A DNA stretch of 48,722 nt, taken from positions 1 to 48,722 of the IMG/VR virus record IMGVR_UViG_3300027708_000108; one strand, 5' to 3'. This DNA is from a virus. Under the pieces are notes generated by a model, which was not told where the DNA came from, did not search any database, and saw only the letters and a program-made list of their open reading frames with translations. Of this stretch, positions 25,880 through 33,201 are shown one piece after another; position 1 is the stretch's first letter, and every line of letters begins with the position of its first letter. Made by a program: the position numbers and the translations under genes.

Positions 25880-27466
25880 ATGGAAGACACAGAGCTATTT
25901 CGGTTGTACGCGGGAGAGGCCAAGCCGGCGACGGCTGGGCTAACCCTTCGTCCGTACCAGCAGCAGGCGGTCGCGGCAGTGGTGGACATGCTTCGTGAAC
26001 ACGACTCATGCCTACTGACGCAAGCTACTGGCACCGGCAAGACCGAGGTGGCGGCTGCACTCATCGATGAGCTGGATGCTCGCGATGGTGCAGTGATCTG
26101 CGGCCCCTTCATTGATCTGGTTGGGCAGACCGCCGCCCGATTCAGATCACGGGGCATTCCATGCGGCGTCGAGCAGGGGTTCCTGCGCAGCACCGAGCCT
26201 GTGACCGTGGCCTGCTACGCCAGCCTGCTCTCTCGGAAACGGTATGAGCAGTTCCTTGGGAAGACCAAGCTGTTGCTCGTGGACGAGTCACATCTGAACT
26301 ACACGCCGGCATCACTGAAGATGTTGGGTTACTTCCGCGAGGCCGGCACCAAGGTAGTGGGCATGACTGCCAGCCCGCAGCGCGGATCGGGGGATCCACT
26401 CACCGCCTGGTACGGGCCGGTGGCGTTCGACTACCCGTACCAGCGGGCGGTCGAGGATGGCTACCTCGCACCAACCAAGCTGTGGACTGTGCTGCTCGAA
26501 GGCCTTGACCTATCCGCATTCAAGGGACGGTTCGGTGACTTCGACCAAGAGAAGGTGGATGCCCTGCTCCGCTCCGAGGCGAACGTCCAAGCTGTTGCCT
26601 CGGGCGTAGCCCAGCACTATGAGGGCAAGCCCTCTGTCGTGTTTTGCCAATCCATCAAGCATGCGGAGATGCTGCGAGAGATCCTCTGGAGACGGGGAAT
26701 CCACACCGCCATCGTTCACTCCCGCATGGATCCGGACGAGCGGCGTCAGCACCTTCGCGACTTTGAGGAAGGGACGGTGCAGATCGTTCTCAATGTTGGA
26801 TGCCTGACAACGGGATGGGATTACCCGCCACTCGCCAAGCTGTTTATCGCCCGCCCTACCAAGTCAAAGAGTCTGTACATCCAGATGTTCGGCCGCGGCA
26901 CCAGGGTTCTCCCCGGTGTGATCGACGGCCTGCACACGGCAGCGGATCGTCGCGCCGCCATCGATGCCAGCGGCAAGCCATTCGCGGAGGTGTTCGATTT
27001 CACCGACACCTCCCGGCACTGCGACCTCCGCAGCGGCGTCGAGGTGCTGGCCCCCGAGCTGGAGGGCGAGCTGCTGAAGCGGGTCAAGAGGGCCACAGAA
27101 GGCCGCCAGAAGCCGGCCGAGGTAGATGCCGTCATCGCGGAGGAGCGGGCTGCTATGGCCCGTGAGGAGGCCGCCAGACATGCCCTCGAGGTCGAGCAAA
27201 GAAAACGGCTGACAGCCGAGGGCCGGTTCAGCGTATACGAACGGGATGTATTTGCCGCGGCCGAGATCCAAGAGAAGCCTCGCCGCAGTTGGTACATCGA
27301 GAACCACATGCTGTTCGGCAAATTCAAGGGGCAGAAGATTCGCACTGTCGATACCGGCTATCTCCGGTGGGTGCTGAACGAGTCGAGCTGCAAGAACCGC
27401 ATACACGTTGAAGCAATTCGGAGAGAGGTGGCACGGAGGGACAGACAGAAACAACGCTCACGATAG
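25880..27466 (+). CDS. SF2 DEAD/DEAH-type helicase with C-terminal DUF3820-like domain
   Basis: 528 residues. Superfamily 2 motifs in order: LRPYQQQAV, Walker A ATGTGKT (K54), DESH (135-138), GMTASPQR, VLNVGCLTTGWDYP, QMFGRGTR (about 336-343). It is likely a DNA or RNA translocase acting in phage replication, recombination or restriction-like processing. Residues about 485-515 (MLFGKFKGQKI, then GYLRWVL) resemble DUF3820, a small domain often found alone in phages. It follows the exonuclease and ERF genes and precedes an iteron-like region, supporting a replication role. Confidence 0.8.
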   Translation: MEDTELFRLYAGEAKPATAGLTLRPYQQQAVAAVVDMLREHDSCLLTQATGTGKTEVAAALIDELDARDGAVICGPFIDLVGQTAARFRSRGIPCGVEQGFLRSTEPVTVACYASLLSRKRYEQFLGKTKLLLVDESHLNYTPASLKMLGYFREAGTKVVGMTASPQRGSGDPLTAWYGPVAFDYPYQRAVEDGYLAPTKLWTVLLEGLDLSAFKGRFGDFDQEKVDALLRSEANVQAVASGVAQHYEGKPSVVFCQSIKHAEMLREILWRRGIHTAIVHSRMDPDERRQHLRDFEEGTVQIVLNVGCLTTGWDYPPLAKLFIARPTKSKSLYIQMFGRGTRVLPGVIDGLHTAADRRAAIDASGKPFAEVFDFTDTSRHCDLRSGVEVLAPELEGELLKRVKRATEGRQKPAEVDAVIAEERAAMAREEAARHALEVEQRKRLTAEGRFSVYERDVFAAAEIQEKPRRSWYIENHMLFGKFKGQKIRTVDTGYLRWVLNESSCKNRIHVEAIRREVARRDRQKQRSR

Positions 27467-27844
27467 GACTGATGGGTCGTGAGGCAGAGTGCGTTCCATT
27501 AGCGGAGCCAGTAACTGCGGCCACCTCGGTGGCTGAAGGCAGAGCTGGGTGGTGGCGGCCGGCAAACACGCACAGGGCAAGCCCGAAAGCAGATAGCCCA
27601 AGCCGGAACTGATGCGACAGAGAAAGACGCTGCAAGCCCAGACCTCGCATGAACCTGGGCCGCACGAAACGACACGGATACCTCAGAGAGGCAGACGGAG
27701 ATCGTGGAGTCGAGGGTCATCACGGGTAACCCCCGTGACGGCTCTCCCTCCGCACTCACTCTACGTTTCCTAGAGAGGCAGACACTACTTAAGGCATTTG
27801 TTAAGCGTTGTTTTCAGAGTTGATTAACCATTAGGAGATGCGCG
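27467..27844. other. Non-coding gap with iteron-like repeats: candidate replication origin
   Basis: 378 nt with no convincing gene. Four copies of (G/A)AGGCAGA(G/C): 27481, 27536, 27688 and 27775; two of them are 12-nt identical (AGAGAGGCAGAC at 27685-27696 and 27772-27783). A 7-bp hairpin TCACGGG...CCCGTGA lies at 27720-27738 and CCCAG...CTGGG earlier. The end (27784-27836) is AT-rich and may contain a promoter (TTGTTA at 27798, 18 nt, GATTAA at 27822). Iterons plus AT-rich tract after a helicase suggest an origin (inference). Confidence 0.4.
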
Positions 27845-28174
27845 ATGAAGGTGAGATACAAGGGACAGGCTTTCGATGTGGAGGTGGATGGGAAGGATGC
27901 GAAGGACACGTTCGCCCAGCTAGCTGCGGCGGTCGAGGTGTTCGGCAACACCACCTGTGGTGCATGCGGCGCCCCTGGTGCGGTGCCTGTCGTGCGAGAG
28001 AACGACGGCCACCAGTTCCATGAGATCCGCTGCCGGCAGTGCGGTGCGGTGTTGGCCCTCGGCCAGAAGAAGGACGGCGGCGCCCTGTTCCCCAAGAAGA
28101 AAGACCGCGACGGCAACTGGCTCGACAACAACGGCTGGGTGAAGTTCAAGCGGGCTGATGCTGCCTTTGAGTGA
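27845..28174 (+). CDS. Zinc-ribbon protein
   Basis: 109 residues; start ATG 27845 after TTAGGAGATG. Residues 1-30 form a small beta/alpha unit (VRYKGQAFDVEVDGKDAKDT). Two CxxC pairs, CGAC and CRQC (about residues 38-66), make a zinc ribbon. The C-terminus is basic with repeated Lys (KKKDRDGNW). Such proteins bind single-stranded DNA or partner proteins; here the place is the first gene after the candidate origin. The exact role is unknown. Confidence 0.6.
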   Translation: MKVRYKGQAFDVEVDGKDAKDTFAQLAAAVEVFGNTTCGACGAPGAVPVVRENDGHQFHEIRCRQCGAVLALGQKKDGGALFPKKKDRDGNWLDNNGWVKFKRADAAFE

Positions 28175-28203
28175 CGCGCTTGACACGCAAATAGGATGGT
28201 TGC

Positions 28204-28449
28204 ATGTACTCGCTTCTCCATTCCGGCCCTGCTTCTTGCGGCAACTGCAAGTTCTTTCGCGTCATCAATGCGGCTGAAGAAACCGAAGCGGAGATCGAGG
28301 TCGATGCGTTTGCTGATGAGGCTGGGCAAGAGTACGGGCGGTGCATTCGATTCCCGCCCGTACTCTTCCACCCTGGCTTGCTCAATGGTGAGTTCCCAGT
28401 TGTTGCCGCCACTACTTTGTGCGGTGAGTTCAAGCGTGACATTGAGTAA
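28204..28449 (+). CDS. Small Cys-containing protein
   Basis: 81 residues. Cys pattern CGNCKFF near residue 12, GRCIRFPP near 46 and CGEFK near 73 resembles small metal-binding phage or bacterial proteins of unknown function. The start ATG 28204 lacks a strong ribosome site; the upstream TTGACACGC (28180-28188) plus TAGGAT six nt before the ATG suggests a promoter with a very short or absent leader. The stop overlaps the HNH gene start (TAATG). Confidence 0.5.
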   Translation: MYSLLHSGPASCGNCKFFRVINAAEETEAEIEVDAFADEAGQEYGRCIRFPPVLFHPGLLNGEFPVVAATTLCGEFKRDIE

Positions 28450-28871
28450 TGGAAGATCCGCAGTTGGAGTTACAGAAACTGAAAGGCGAGATGGCAGACA
28501 ACCTCACACGCAACGACTACATGCTGATGCATCCTCGGTGCGCCGTCTGCCACTGGCCCGTAGAAAGGAAAGGTCGTTGGCTTGAGCTTCACCACATCGT
28601 TGCTGGCCCTGGTCGAAAGGATCTGCCGAACGGCGAGTCGTGGATATCGCTTTGTTGTCGATGCCACCACGCCGTCCACGACAGGCTTCCGCACTACGGG
28701 GAGCTACCGAAGGGATCGATACTGGCCGCCAAGGAAGAGGAGGACGGCCATGTCGAACTTGAGAAACTTGCGGCGCTCAAGAACAGAAAAGCGTTGCCAT
28801 ACGAAAAGCAACCCATACCTGAGAAATTTCTGAACGATCGCACACGAAGGGGAGGTGATCCGTGGCCATAA
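28449..28871 (+). CDS. HNH endonuclease
   Basis: 140 residues. HNH core around residues 25-80: CAVCHWP, ELHHIVAGPGRKDLPNGES, then LCCRCHHAVH, with two CxxC pairs binding zinc. It should cut or nick DNA. In phages such nucleases take part in packaging or are free-standing. The C-terminus is charged. It overlaps the following resolvase-like gene by 10 nt, so the two nucleases are probably expressed together in this mid-genome cluster. Confidence 0.75.
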   Translation: MEDPQLELQKLKGEMADNLTRNDYMLMHPRCAVCHWPVERKGRWLELHHIVAGPGRKDLPNGESWISLCCRCHHAVHDRLPHYGELPKGSILAAKEEEDGHVELEKLAALKNRKALPYEKQPIPEKFLNDRTRRGGDPWP

Positions 28872-29308
28872 ATTCTCGAGCCAAGGGGAAACGTGCAGAG
28901 CTGATGGCATGTCAGGTTCTCCGTGACTTGTTCGGTTGGGCGGCAAGAAGGTCGCAGCAGTTCTCGGGCTGGGCCAAGGGGGGAGCGTCACCCGACATCA
29001 TTGTTGACCAGACGCCAAGCCTGTTCTGGGAGATCAAGTTCGTGGAACGGCTCTCCCTACCAAAAGCAATGGGGCTGGCAGTGAGGCAGGCGGGCCGGAA
29101 GACTCCGGTCGTGATGCATCGCACCAGCCGCAGTGCCAGCGGTTGGCTGCTGACGATCCGACTCACCGACCTACCCCTACTCGTCCATGCCTACGAAACT
29201 GCGCAGCATGTTGCAGTGGCTTCGTCGCCACTACCCAGCGAGGACACCGATCGTTGTTCGGGTGGCAAAGAAACAGCCGGGGCTGCACGGCGTTTGCCTA
29301 ATCGGTGA
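28862..29308 (+). CDS. Resolvase-like PD-(D/E)XK nuclease
   Basis: 148 residues from GTG 28862 (GGGGAGGTG upstream). Pattern SRAKGKRAELMACQVL, then SPDIIVD, LFWEIKFVE and AVRQAG is typical of phage Holliday-junction resolvase-like nucleases; E in GKRAE, D in SPDI and E-x-K in WEIKF are candidate metal ligands. It probably resolves branched replication or recombination intermediates before packaging. The last ~25 residues overlap the next gene and are low-complexity. Confidence 0.7.
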   Translation: MAINSRAKGKRAELMACQVLRDLFGWAARRSQQFSGWAKGGASPDIIVDQTPSLFWEIKFVERLSLPKAMGLAVRQAGRKTPVVMHRTSRSASGWLLTIRLTDLPLLVHAYETAQHVAVASSPLPSEDTDRCSGGKETAGAARRLPNR

Positions 29309-29483
29309 CGGCCGCGCGCTGATACGAATCACATCAGCTCAAGACACGCTGATGGCTGACACCCTGCTCGAGGAATACTGCCATGTGCTGCGGCACGACT
29401 GCCCGCTTCCAATCACGGATGACCACGACGCTGTGTTCTGGGCCATCCTCGGAGAAGTCACCAAGGCATGGCGTGGTGAATGA
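29187..29483 (+). CDS. Metallopeptidase-like small protein (possible inactive zincin)
   Basis: 98 residues, overlapping the upstream gene by 122 nt; no good ribosome site, and the ATG at 29208 is an alternative. LLEEYCHVLRH followed by DDHDAVFWAILGEV resembles phage zincin-like proteins in which HExxH is followed by a D/E-H...FW element, but here the first His is Glu (EEYCH). If related, it may be non-catalytic or use altered ligands. Function uncertain. Confidence 0.45.
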   Translation: MPTKLRSMLQWLRRHYPARTPIVVRVAKKQPGLHGVCLIGDGRALIRITSAQDTLMADTLLEEYCHVLRHDCPLPITDDHDAVFWAILGEVTKAWRGE

Positions 29484-29533
29484 TGTTCGAGCATCCGTTC
29501 GATTGGTACTTCGAGGATGACGAATGCGACTAG
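29483..29533 (+). CDS. Possible 16-codon coupled leader peptide
   Basis: ATG 29483 overlaps the previous stop (TGATG) and the TAG ends inside the start of the next gene (29524). It codes for the acidic, aromatic peptide MFEHPFDWYFEDDECD. The perfect head-to-tail overlaps at both ends suggest translation by reinitiation, perhaps only to pass ribosomes on to the next gene. Coding value is uncertain. Confidence 0.3.
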   Translation: MFEHPFDWYFEDDECD

Positions 29534-29712
29534 AGGATCCGCTTGCACGAATGCACCGTGAGTACCGGGAGTGGTGCATCAAGCAAGGTACATACAAGGG
29601 CATTGACCCATCAGATGTGGAGAGGGAGGAAGCAAGGTGGAAAGCAGAATGCACCAGGCCGCCGAGGAACGTAACGAAACGGAAGCACCCTCCGAAGGGA
29701 ACAGCGGACTAG
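29524..29712 (+). CDS. Small charged protein, unknown
   Basis: 62 residues. Rich in Arg, Lys and Glu, with a helical YREWCIKQGTYKGIDPSDVE segment and a basic tail. No recognised domain. Translation probably depends on coupling to the 16-codon frame it overlaps. Its 3' part overlaps the DUF3310-like gene out of frame for 76 nt. Confidence 0.45.
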   Translation: MRLEDPLARMHREYREWCIKQGTYKGIDPSDVEREEARWKAECTRPPRNVTKRKHPPKGTAD

Positions 29713-29927
29713 ACATGATCGATCACCCGCCGCACTACACGGCGACGTTGGTCGAGCCGATCAACGTGATAGAAGCATGGCACCTGTCGTTCCATCTTGG
29801 GAACTGCGTGAAGTACATAGCGAGGTGCGACCTCAAGGGCAAGCCGATCGAGGATCTCGAAAAGGCGAGGTGGTATCTCGACCGGGAAATCGCCAAGCGA
29901 AAGGGACAGCTTGATCAGCTCACTTGA
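29637..29927 (+). CDS. DUF3310-like protein
   Basis: 96 residues from GTG 29637 (GGAGG about 9 nt upstream). From residue 27 the sequence IDHPPHYTA, VEPINVIEAW, LSFHLGNCVKYIARC, then DLEKARWYLDREI is the DUF3310 pattern, found widely in tailed phages and sometimes named nucleotide kinase without proof. The conserved helix around HLGNCVKYI is the most telling element. It is probably an early accessory protein; its biochemical role is not known. Confidence 0.75.
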   Translation: MESRMHQAAEERNETEAPSEGNSGLDMIDHPPHYTATLVEPINVIEAWHLSFHLGNCVKYIARCDLKGKPIEDLEKARWYLDREIAKRKGQLDQLT

Positions 29928-30312
29928 ATCCATCGTGTTTGAGGATCTCGACTGCCTGTCTCCCGGTGAGCTGGAGGCTAGCTACCGTGCCATCTGTGCA
30001 ATGGTTCTGTACCGCACAGCGTTGGTTGCCAGCCAGCCGGCTCCGCCCAGGCGGCAGGAGATTGAGGCCAAGATTGCCGCCCGCAAATGGCTGGTTGGTG
30101 ACGTTGGCGTGATCACCTTCCCCGAGGCCTGCTCGGCCGTGTCGCTGGATCCCGACTCTGCCCGCACGAAGATCGCCAGGTATGCCGATCCCTCCACGCC
30201 CGAGGCCATAAGCAGAAGGAAGCGATGCCCTCGAACTCACTACGTTTTCGGCAGGAGGAAAGATGCCCGATCAAATCCTGACTCTCCCCGCAAAGATCCG
30301 CCTACTGGTTGA
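29911..30312 (+). CDS. Putative HTH-type small protein (TTG start)
   Basis: 133 residues from TTG 29911, with AGGGA 5 nt upstream; the end of the previous gene overlaps it by 17 nt. The middle ITFPEACSAVSLDPDSARTK resembles a helix-turn-helix of phage regulators; the basic end (SRRKRCPRTHYVFGRRKDAR) overlaps the next gene. Likely DNA- or RNA-binding; specific role unknown. GTG 29935 is a possible alternative start. Confidence 0.45.
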   Translation: MISSLESIVFEDLDCLSPGELEASYRAICAMVLYRTALVASQPAPPRRQEIEAKIAARKWLVGDVGVITFPEACSAVSLDPDSARTKIARYADPSTPEAISRRKRCPRTHYVFGRRKDARSNPDSPRKDPPTG

Positions 30313-30559
30313 GTGGTCGCCGGCCCTTCAGATCCTGCCGGCCATCGCCGCGGCTACGCCTGGTCAGCCCCGCGCCATTGAGGTGATGCGTCTCCTCGAG
30401 TTCCTCGCCAGCAAGAGCGAGCTGCAACTCGATGACAAGATCGCCCATCTTCTCAAGGAAATCCTGCTGACGAAGCCGGGTACGGAACTGGCAGACTACA
30501 TCGCTGGACTCATTAGCGGAGCGATCGAATATGAGATGGCTCGATACCCTGGTAATTAG
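30263..30559 (+). CDS. Small helical protein at the start of the membrane/protease cluster
   Basis: 98 residues; the strong site AGGAGG precedes ATG 30263 while the upstream gene is still being read, so this start is well supported. Helical pattern (LLEFLASKSELQLDDKIAHL) without clear membrane segment. Followed by three membrane or secreted proteins and a cysteine protease, so it may belong to the same lysis or exit module. Unknown family. Confidence 0.5.
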   Translation: MPDQILTLPAKIRLLVEWSPALQILPAIAAATPGQPRAIEVMRLLEFLASKSELQLDDKIAHLLKEILLTKPGTELADYIAGLISGAIEYEMARYPGN

Positions 30560-30782
30560 CGGTGTGCTGGCGGCCGTGTGCTACCCGCTCATCGCATCCA
30601 ATCTTCTGAAGCTGCCGCTCTTCAAGTCGGCCGCCGCCACGAAGGAAGAGTGGAGACAGAAGTGGACTGCCACTCTCATCGATCTGCTTGCCGACCTCGA
30701 CAAGGGCGGCATGCAACAGGGTGCCACGCTCTGCCGTGAGCTGATGTGGGAAATCATTGGGGGCGAGGGTGAAAAGAAATGA
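30531..30782 (+). CDS. Small membrane protein, possible holin
   Basis: 83 residues. Residues 5-25 (DTLVISGVLAAVCYPLIAS) form one membrane segment, followed by a charged helical part (EEWRQKWTATLIDLLADLDK). A single N-terminal transmembrane helix with a charged tail fits a holin or antiholin, or a small accessory. It directly precedes the secreted protein and the papain-like protease, the place expected for a lysis protein. Identity as holin is inference. Confidence 0.45.
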   Translation: MRWLDTLVISGVLAAVCYPLIASNLLKLPLFKSAAATKEEWRQKWTATLIDLLADLDKGGMQQGATLCRELMWEIIGGEGEKK

Positions 30783-31225
30783 ACAGGGTTCTCATAGCAC
30801 TGGCACTAGCGATCGTCTATGCGGTGTTCCGCTTCGCGCCGATCCCGTCGCTGCCGATTCCAACCCCGACGCCAGCCTCGGCGGTGGCGTTCCCCGATGT
30901 GGCGGCCGTCGCCCAGAAGATGTCGGCCGGCGACAGGTCTGCACTGGCCGCTGCCTATCTGATCCTGTCCCGATCGGTCGATGCCAACCCAACGATTGAG
31001 CCGGTGTTCCCCGACACGGCCGCGGTCAGGCGTGCGCATCGAGCTGCCCTGCTCTATGTGTGGGCGGCCGTGCTGAACAACAAAGCAGGCGAAGTTCCCG
31101 GCCTGCGAGAGGCGCTCGAGTCCGCAATCGCCAGCCGCATCGGCACCGAGGATATCCCCCTCAATCCAGAGAACCAGAAGGAAGCAGCGAAGGCATTCGC
31201 TGATCTCGCCGCCTCACTCCGATGA
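30779..31225 (+). CDS. Exported or membrane-anchored helical protein
   Basis: 148 residues. Begins with a signal-anchor (VLIALALAIVYAVFRFAP) followed by a Pro-rich linker (PIPSLPIPTPTPAS) and a helical domain of about 110 residues (KMSAGDRSALAAAYLILSRS). Overlaps the protease gene by 4 nt (ATGA), suggesting equal production. It could tether or hold the protease in the periplasm or at the membrane. No known family. Confidence 0.5.
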   Translation: MNRVLIALALAIVYAVFRFAPIPSLPIPTPTPASAVAFPDVAAVAQKMSAGDRSALAAAYLILSRSVDANPTIEPVFPDTAAVRRAHRAALLYVWAAVLNNKAGEVPGLREALESAIASRIGTEDIPLNPENQKEAAKAFADLAASLR

Positions 31226-32214
31226 CCATCTCCGAGCTGATCAAAAGCTATGAGGCGGGACTCCAAGGATTCATTGCGGATCCGGTGGCCGATGCTGAAC
31301 TGGCATCATTCCTCCGCGAGTCTGGTGGGTACGCCAAGGCCGGCGATGCCATCGATGACTACTCGCTGCGAGACACTGGCAAGGACAAGCTATCGCTGCC
31401 ATACCTCGCAGCTCTCACCTACTACCCCGGCTGTTTGCCTGGTGGGGCGCAGGGCCGCGGCTCATGCGTGGCGTGGTCAACCAGGAACGCTGCTCTCGTC
31501 AGCTACTGTGCCTATCTGATGTACGGCCCGAACACCGAGAAGTTTCGGCCGCCCGTGGTATCCCCTGTCGCCCAAGCAAACGGGGTCTTCTCGACCGAGG
31601 GGATCTACTGGTTCCGCCGAAAGCCAACCGATGGCTGGAGCTGTTCGGCAGCAGCTCAAGTGGTGGTGAAGGAATGCGGGCTGCTTACCCGACAGGCGTA
31701 CCCCGAGGTGGGCCTCGACCTCACCGAGTATTCGTCCAGCACCGAGGGTCGATGGGGTCTGACCATCCCTCCCGAGAATGTCCGAGCTATCTGCTCGCAG
31801 CATCTCGTCTCGAATGCCACGGTAGCCGAGGGGTGGGAAGAGGTTCGAGACATGCTGGCCAATGGATTCGCACTGACCACATGCGGTGGTGAATCGTTCA
31901 GCAAACAACGCGATGCGTTCGGAGTGTGCAAGAGGACGCCCGAGGGGTGGGCGCACGCGATGTGCTTCTGTGCGGCGGATGATCGGCCCGAGATTCGCCA
32001 GCGTTACGGCTGCGGCTTGGTGCTGCTGGCCAATTCTTGGGGTGATTACTTGTCAGGGGCAGACATCGTGCAGGGTACGAACTTCCGTATCCCTGTCGGT
32101 AGTTTCTGGGCGAGGTGGGAGGATGTGAAGGATCGGTATTGCGTGGCGCTCGGCCCGAGTAAGGGATGGCCCGCGGCCAAGCTGCCCGATTGGGGATTAG
32201 GGGGAGTCATATGA
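31222..32214 (+). CDS. Papain-family (C1) cysteine protease
   Basis: 330 residues. Catalytic signature: GRGSCVAWSTRNA with Cys82, GWAHAMCF with His245, and LLANSWGDY with Asn271, in the order and setting of peptidase family C1. No signal peptide is visible, so export would need a membrane pore or partner. Flanked by a membrane-anchored protein and small secreted or membrane proteins, and no classical endolysin (muramidase, amidase, transglycosylase) is seen in the window. It may act as the lysis enzyme on a protein-rich envelope, or process host proteins. The protease call is strong; the lysis role is inference. Confidence 0.8.
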   Translation: MTISELIKSYEAGLQGFIADPVADAELASFLRESGGYAKAGDAIDDYSLRDTGKDKLSLPYLAALTYYPGCLPGGAQGRGSCVAWSTRNAALVSYCAYLMYGPNTEKFRPPVVSPVAQANGVFSTEGIYWFRRKPTDGWSCSAAAQVVVKECGLLTRQAYPEVGLDLTEYSSSTEGRWGLTIPPENVRAICSQHLVSNATVAEGWEEVRDMLANGFALTTCGGESFSKQRDAFGVCKRTPEGWAHAMCFCAADDRPEIRQRYGCGLVLLANSWGDYLSGADIVQGTNFRIPVGSFWARWEDVKDRYCVALGPSKGWPAAKLPDWGLGGVI

Positions 32215-32438
32215 AGCGCCTGTTGATGTTGGCTGTAGCGTTGTGGCAGATCGAGCTGGCCGTGCAGTGTGGGATCGCAGCATCCCAACGCCCGACCGCA
32301 GCTCACCCTGTCACGCCGCCGGCACCGACGCCACCAGACGCCCGTCAGGTAATCGTTCGACCGCAGCCCTCACTCCCCAATTGCGAGACAGGCAAATGTC
32401 CACCGCCACAGAAGCCGCAGTCGATGCCGGCAAGATAA
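32211..32438 (+). CDS. Small secreted Pro-rich protein, possible o-spanin-like
   Basis: 75 residues from ATG 32211, overlapping the protease stop (ATGA). Residues 1-24 (RLLMLAVALWQIELAVQC) look like a signal or anchor segment; Cys20 is near the cleavage region but the preceding residues are not a good lipobox. The mature part is Pro/Gln-rich with two more Cys (NCETGKC). Its partial overlap with a membrane coiled-coil gene resembles Rz/Rz1 spanin pairs, though the order differs. Spanin identity is only a suggestion. Confidence 0.45.
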   Translation: MKRLLMLAVALWQIELAVQCGIAASQRPTAAHPVTPPAPTPPDARQVIVRPQPSLPNCETGKCPPPQKPQSMPAR

Positions 32439-32683
32439 CAGTCTCTGCTCCGGTGCCGAACGAGTTTCTCTACCGTGTCGCGGAGAGGTTCGGCCTGCCC
32501 GTGCTTATCCTCCTGCTCGTCCTATGGTGGGCCAGGACTGACATCGTGGCGCCGCTCATGCAGGCCCACTTCCAATCGATCGAGGCCATCGTCGCCGGCC
32601 AAGAGAAACACACCTCGTCCATCGAGAATCTCGGGAGGAAACTCGATGAGCTGATCAGCATCGAGCGATCCTCCCAGAGATGA
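32396..32683 (+). CDS. Small membrane protein with C-terminal coiled coil (holin- or spanin-like)
   Basis: 95 residues from ATG 32396. About 30 hydrophilic residues, one membrane helix (FGLPVLILLLVLWWA), then a heptad-like helix (IEAIVAGQEKHTSSIENLGR). This topology matches both single-pass phage holins and inner spanins. Overlaps the Pro-rich gene by 43 nt and the sigma gene by 4 nt. Part of the putative exit module. Confidence 0.5.
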   Translation: MSTATEAAVDAGKITVSAPVPNEFLYRVAERFGLPVLILLLVLWWARTDIVAPLMQAHFQSIEAIVAGQEKHTSSIENLGRKLDELISIERSSQR

Positions 32684-33201
32684 CCAAACCCAGGCGGTTA
32701 ACCGCGAAGCAGCAGCAGACCGCCGAGCAGGCGATGCGGTTTGTGCAGCCGTGCATCGCCGTGTTCATCCGCCGGAACCCAGACCTACGCATAGCAGCTC
32801 GTCGCGTGGATCTGGAGAGCGTGGCATTGCAAGCTGTGTGCATGGCGGCCATGACCTACCGGCCCGACCGCAGCCAGCCCACCACCTACTTCGGTTCGGC
32901 CATCCGCCACGCCCTCTATCGTGAGGTGCTGAAGCAGCAGCGGCTGGATGGTAGGTACATCCCAACCGAACGCATCCTCGATCCGCAGCCGGCCCTTCAT
33001 CGCACCAGGCAGGAGATGCGGGCGTTGCGGGCGTTGCGGCTGCTCTCCATAAACGACCGAACGCTGCTCGAGGATAGGCTGGTCGAGCAAGTGACACTCG
33101 AACAGCTCAGTCTCGAACAGCGTTGCGATCCTCGAACATTGAGCAAGAGGGTGCAGCGGGCCATCGCCGCCTTGCGGCAGGCCGAGAGCGACCTACCCTA
33201 G
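32680..33201 (+). CDS. Sigma-70-family (ECF-like) RNA polymerase sigma factor
   Basis: 173 residues. Region 2 at about 44-90: DLESVALQAVCMAAMTYRPD, then TTYFGSAIRHALYREVL. Region 4 HTH at about 125-165: TLEQLSLEQRCDPRTLSKRV. Regions 1 and 3 are absent, as in ECF-type sigma factors. It should redirect host RNA polymerase to a set of phage promoters, probably late virion genes, which show no sigma-70 promoter that I could find. It overlaps the membrane gene (ATGA) and ends 9 nt into the convergent 33193 gene. Confidence 0.75.
   Translation: MTKPRRLTAKQQQTAEQAMRFVQPCIAVFIRRNPDLRIAARRVDLESVALQAVCMAAMTYRPDRSQPTTYFGSAIRHALYREVLKQQRLDGRYIPTERILDPQPALHRTRQEMRALRALRLLSINDRTLLEDRLVEQVTLEQLSLEQRCDPRTLSKRVQRAIAALRQAESDLP

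Noticed and set aside
27720-27738. Hairpin as a transcription terminator
   Set aside because: The 7-bp GC stem is not followed by a T-tract on either strand, so termination is unlikely; it is noted only as part of the candidate origin.
27324-27759. Minus-strand frames covering the helicase 3' end and the following gap
   Set aside because: Ser/Arg/Pro-rich with no good ribosome site; they overlap each other and the repeat region, so the gap is better treated as non-coding.
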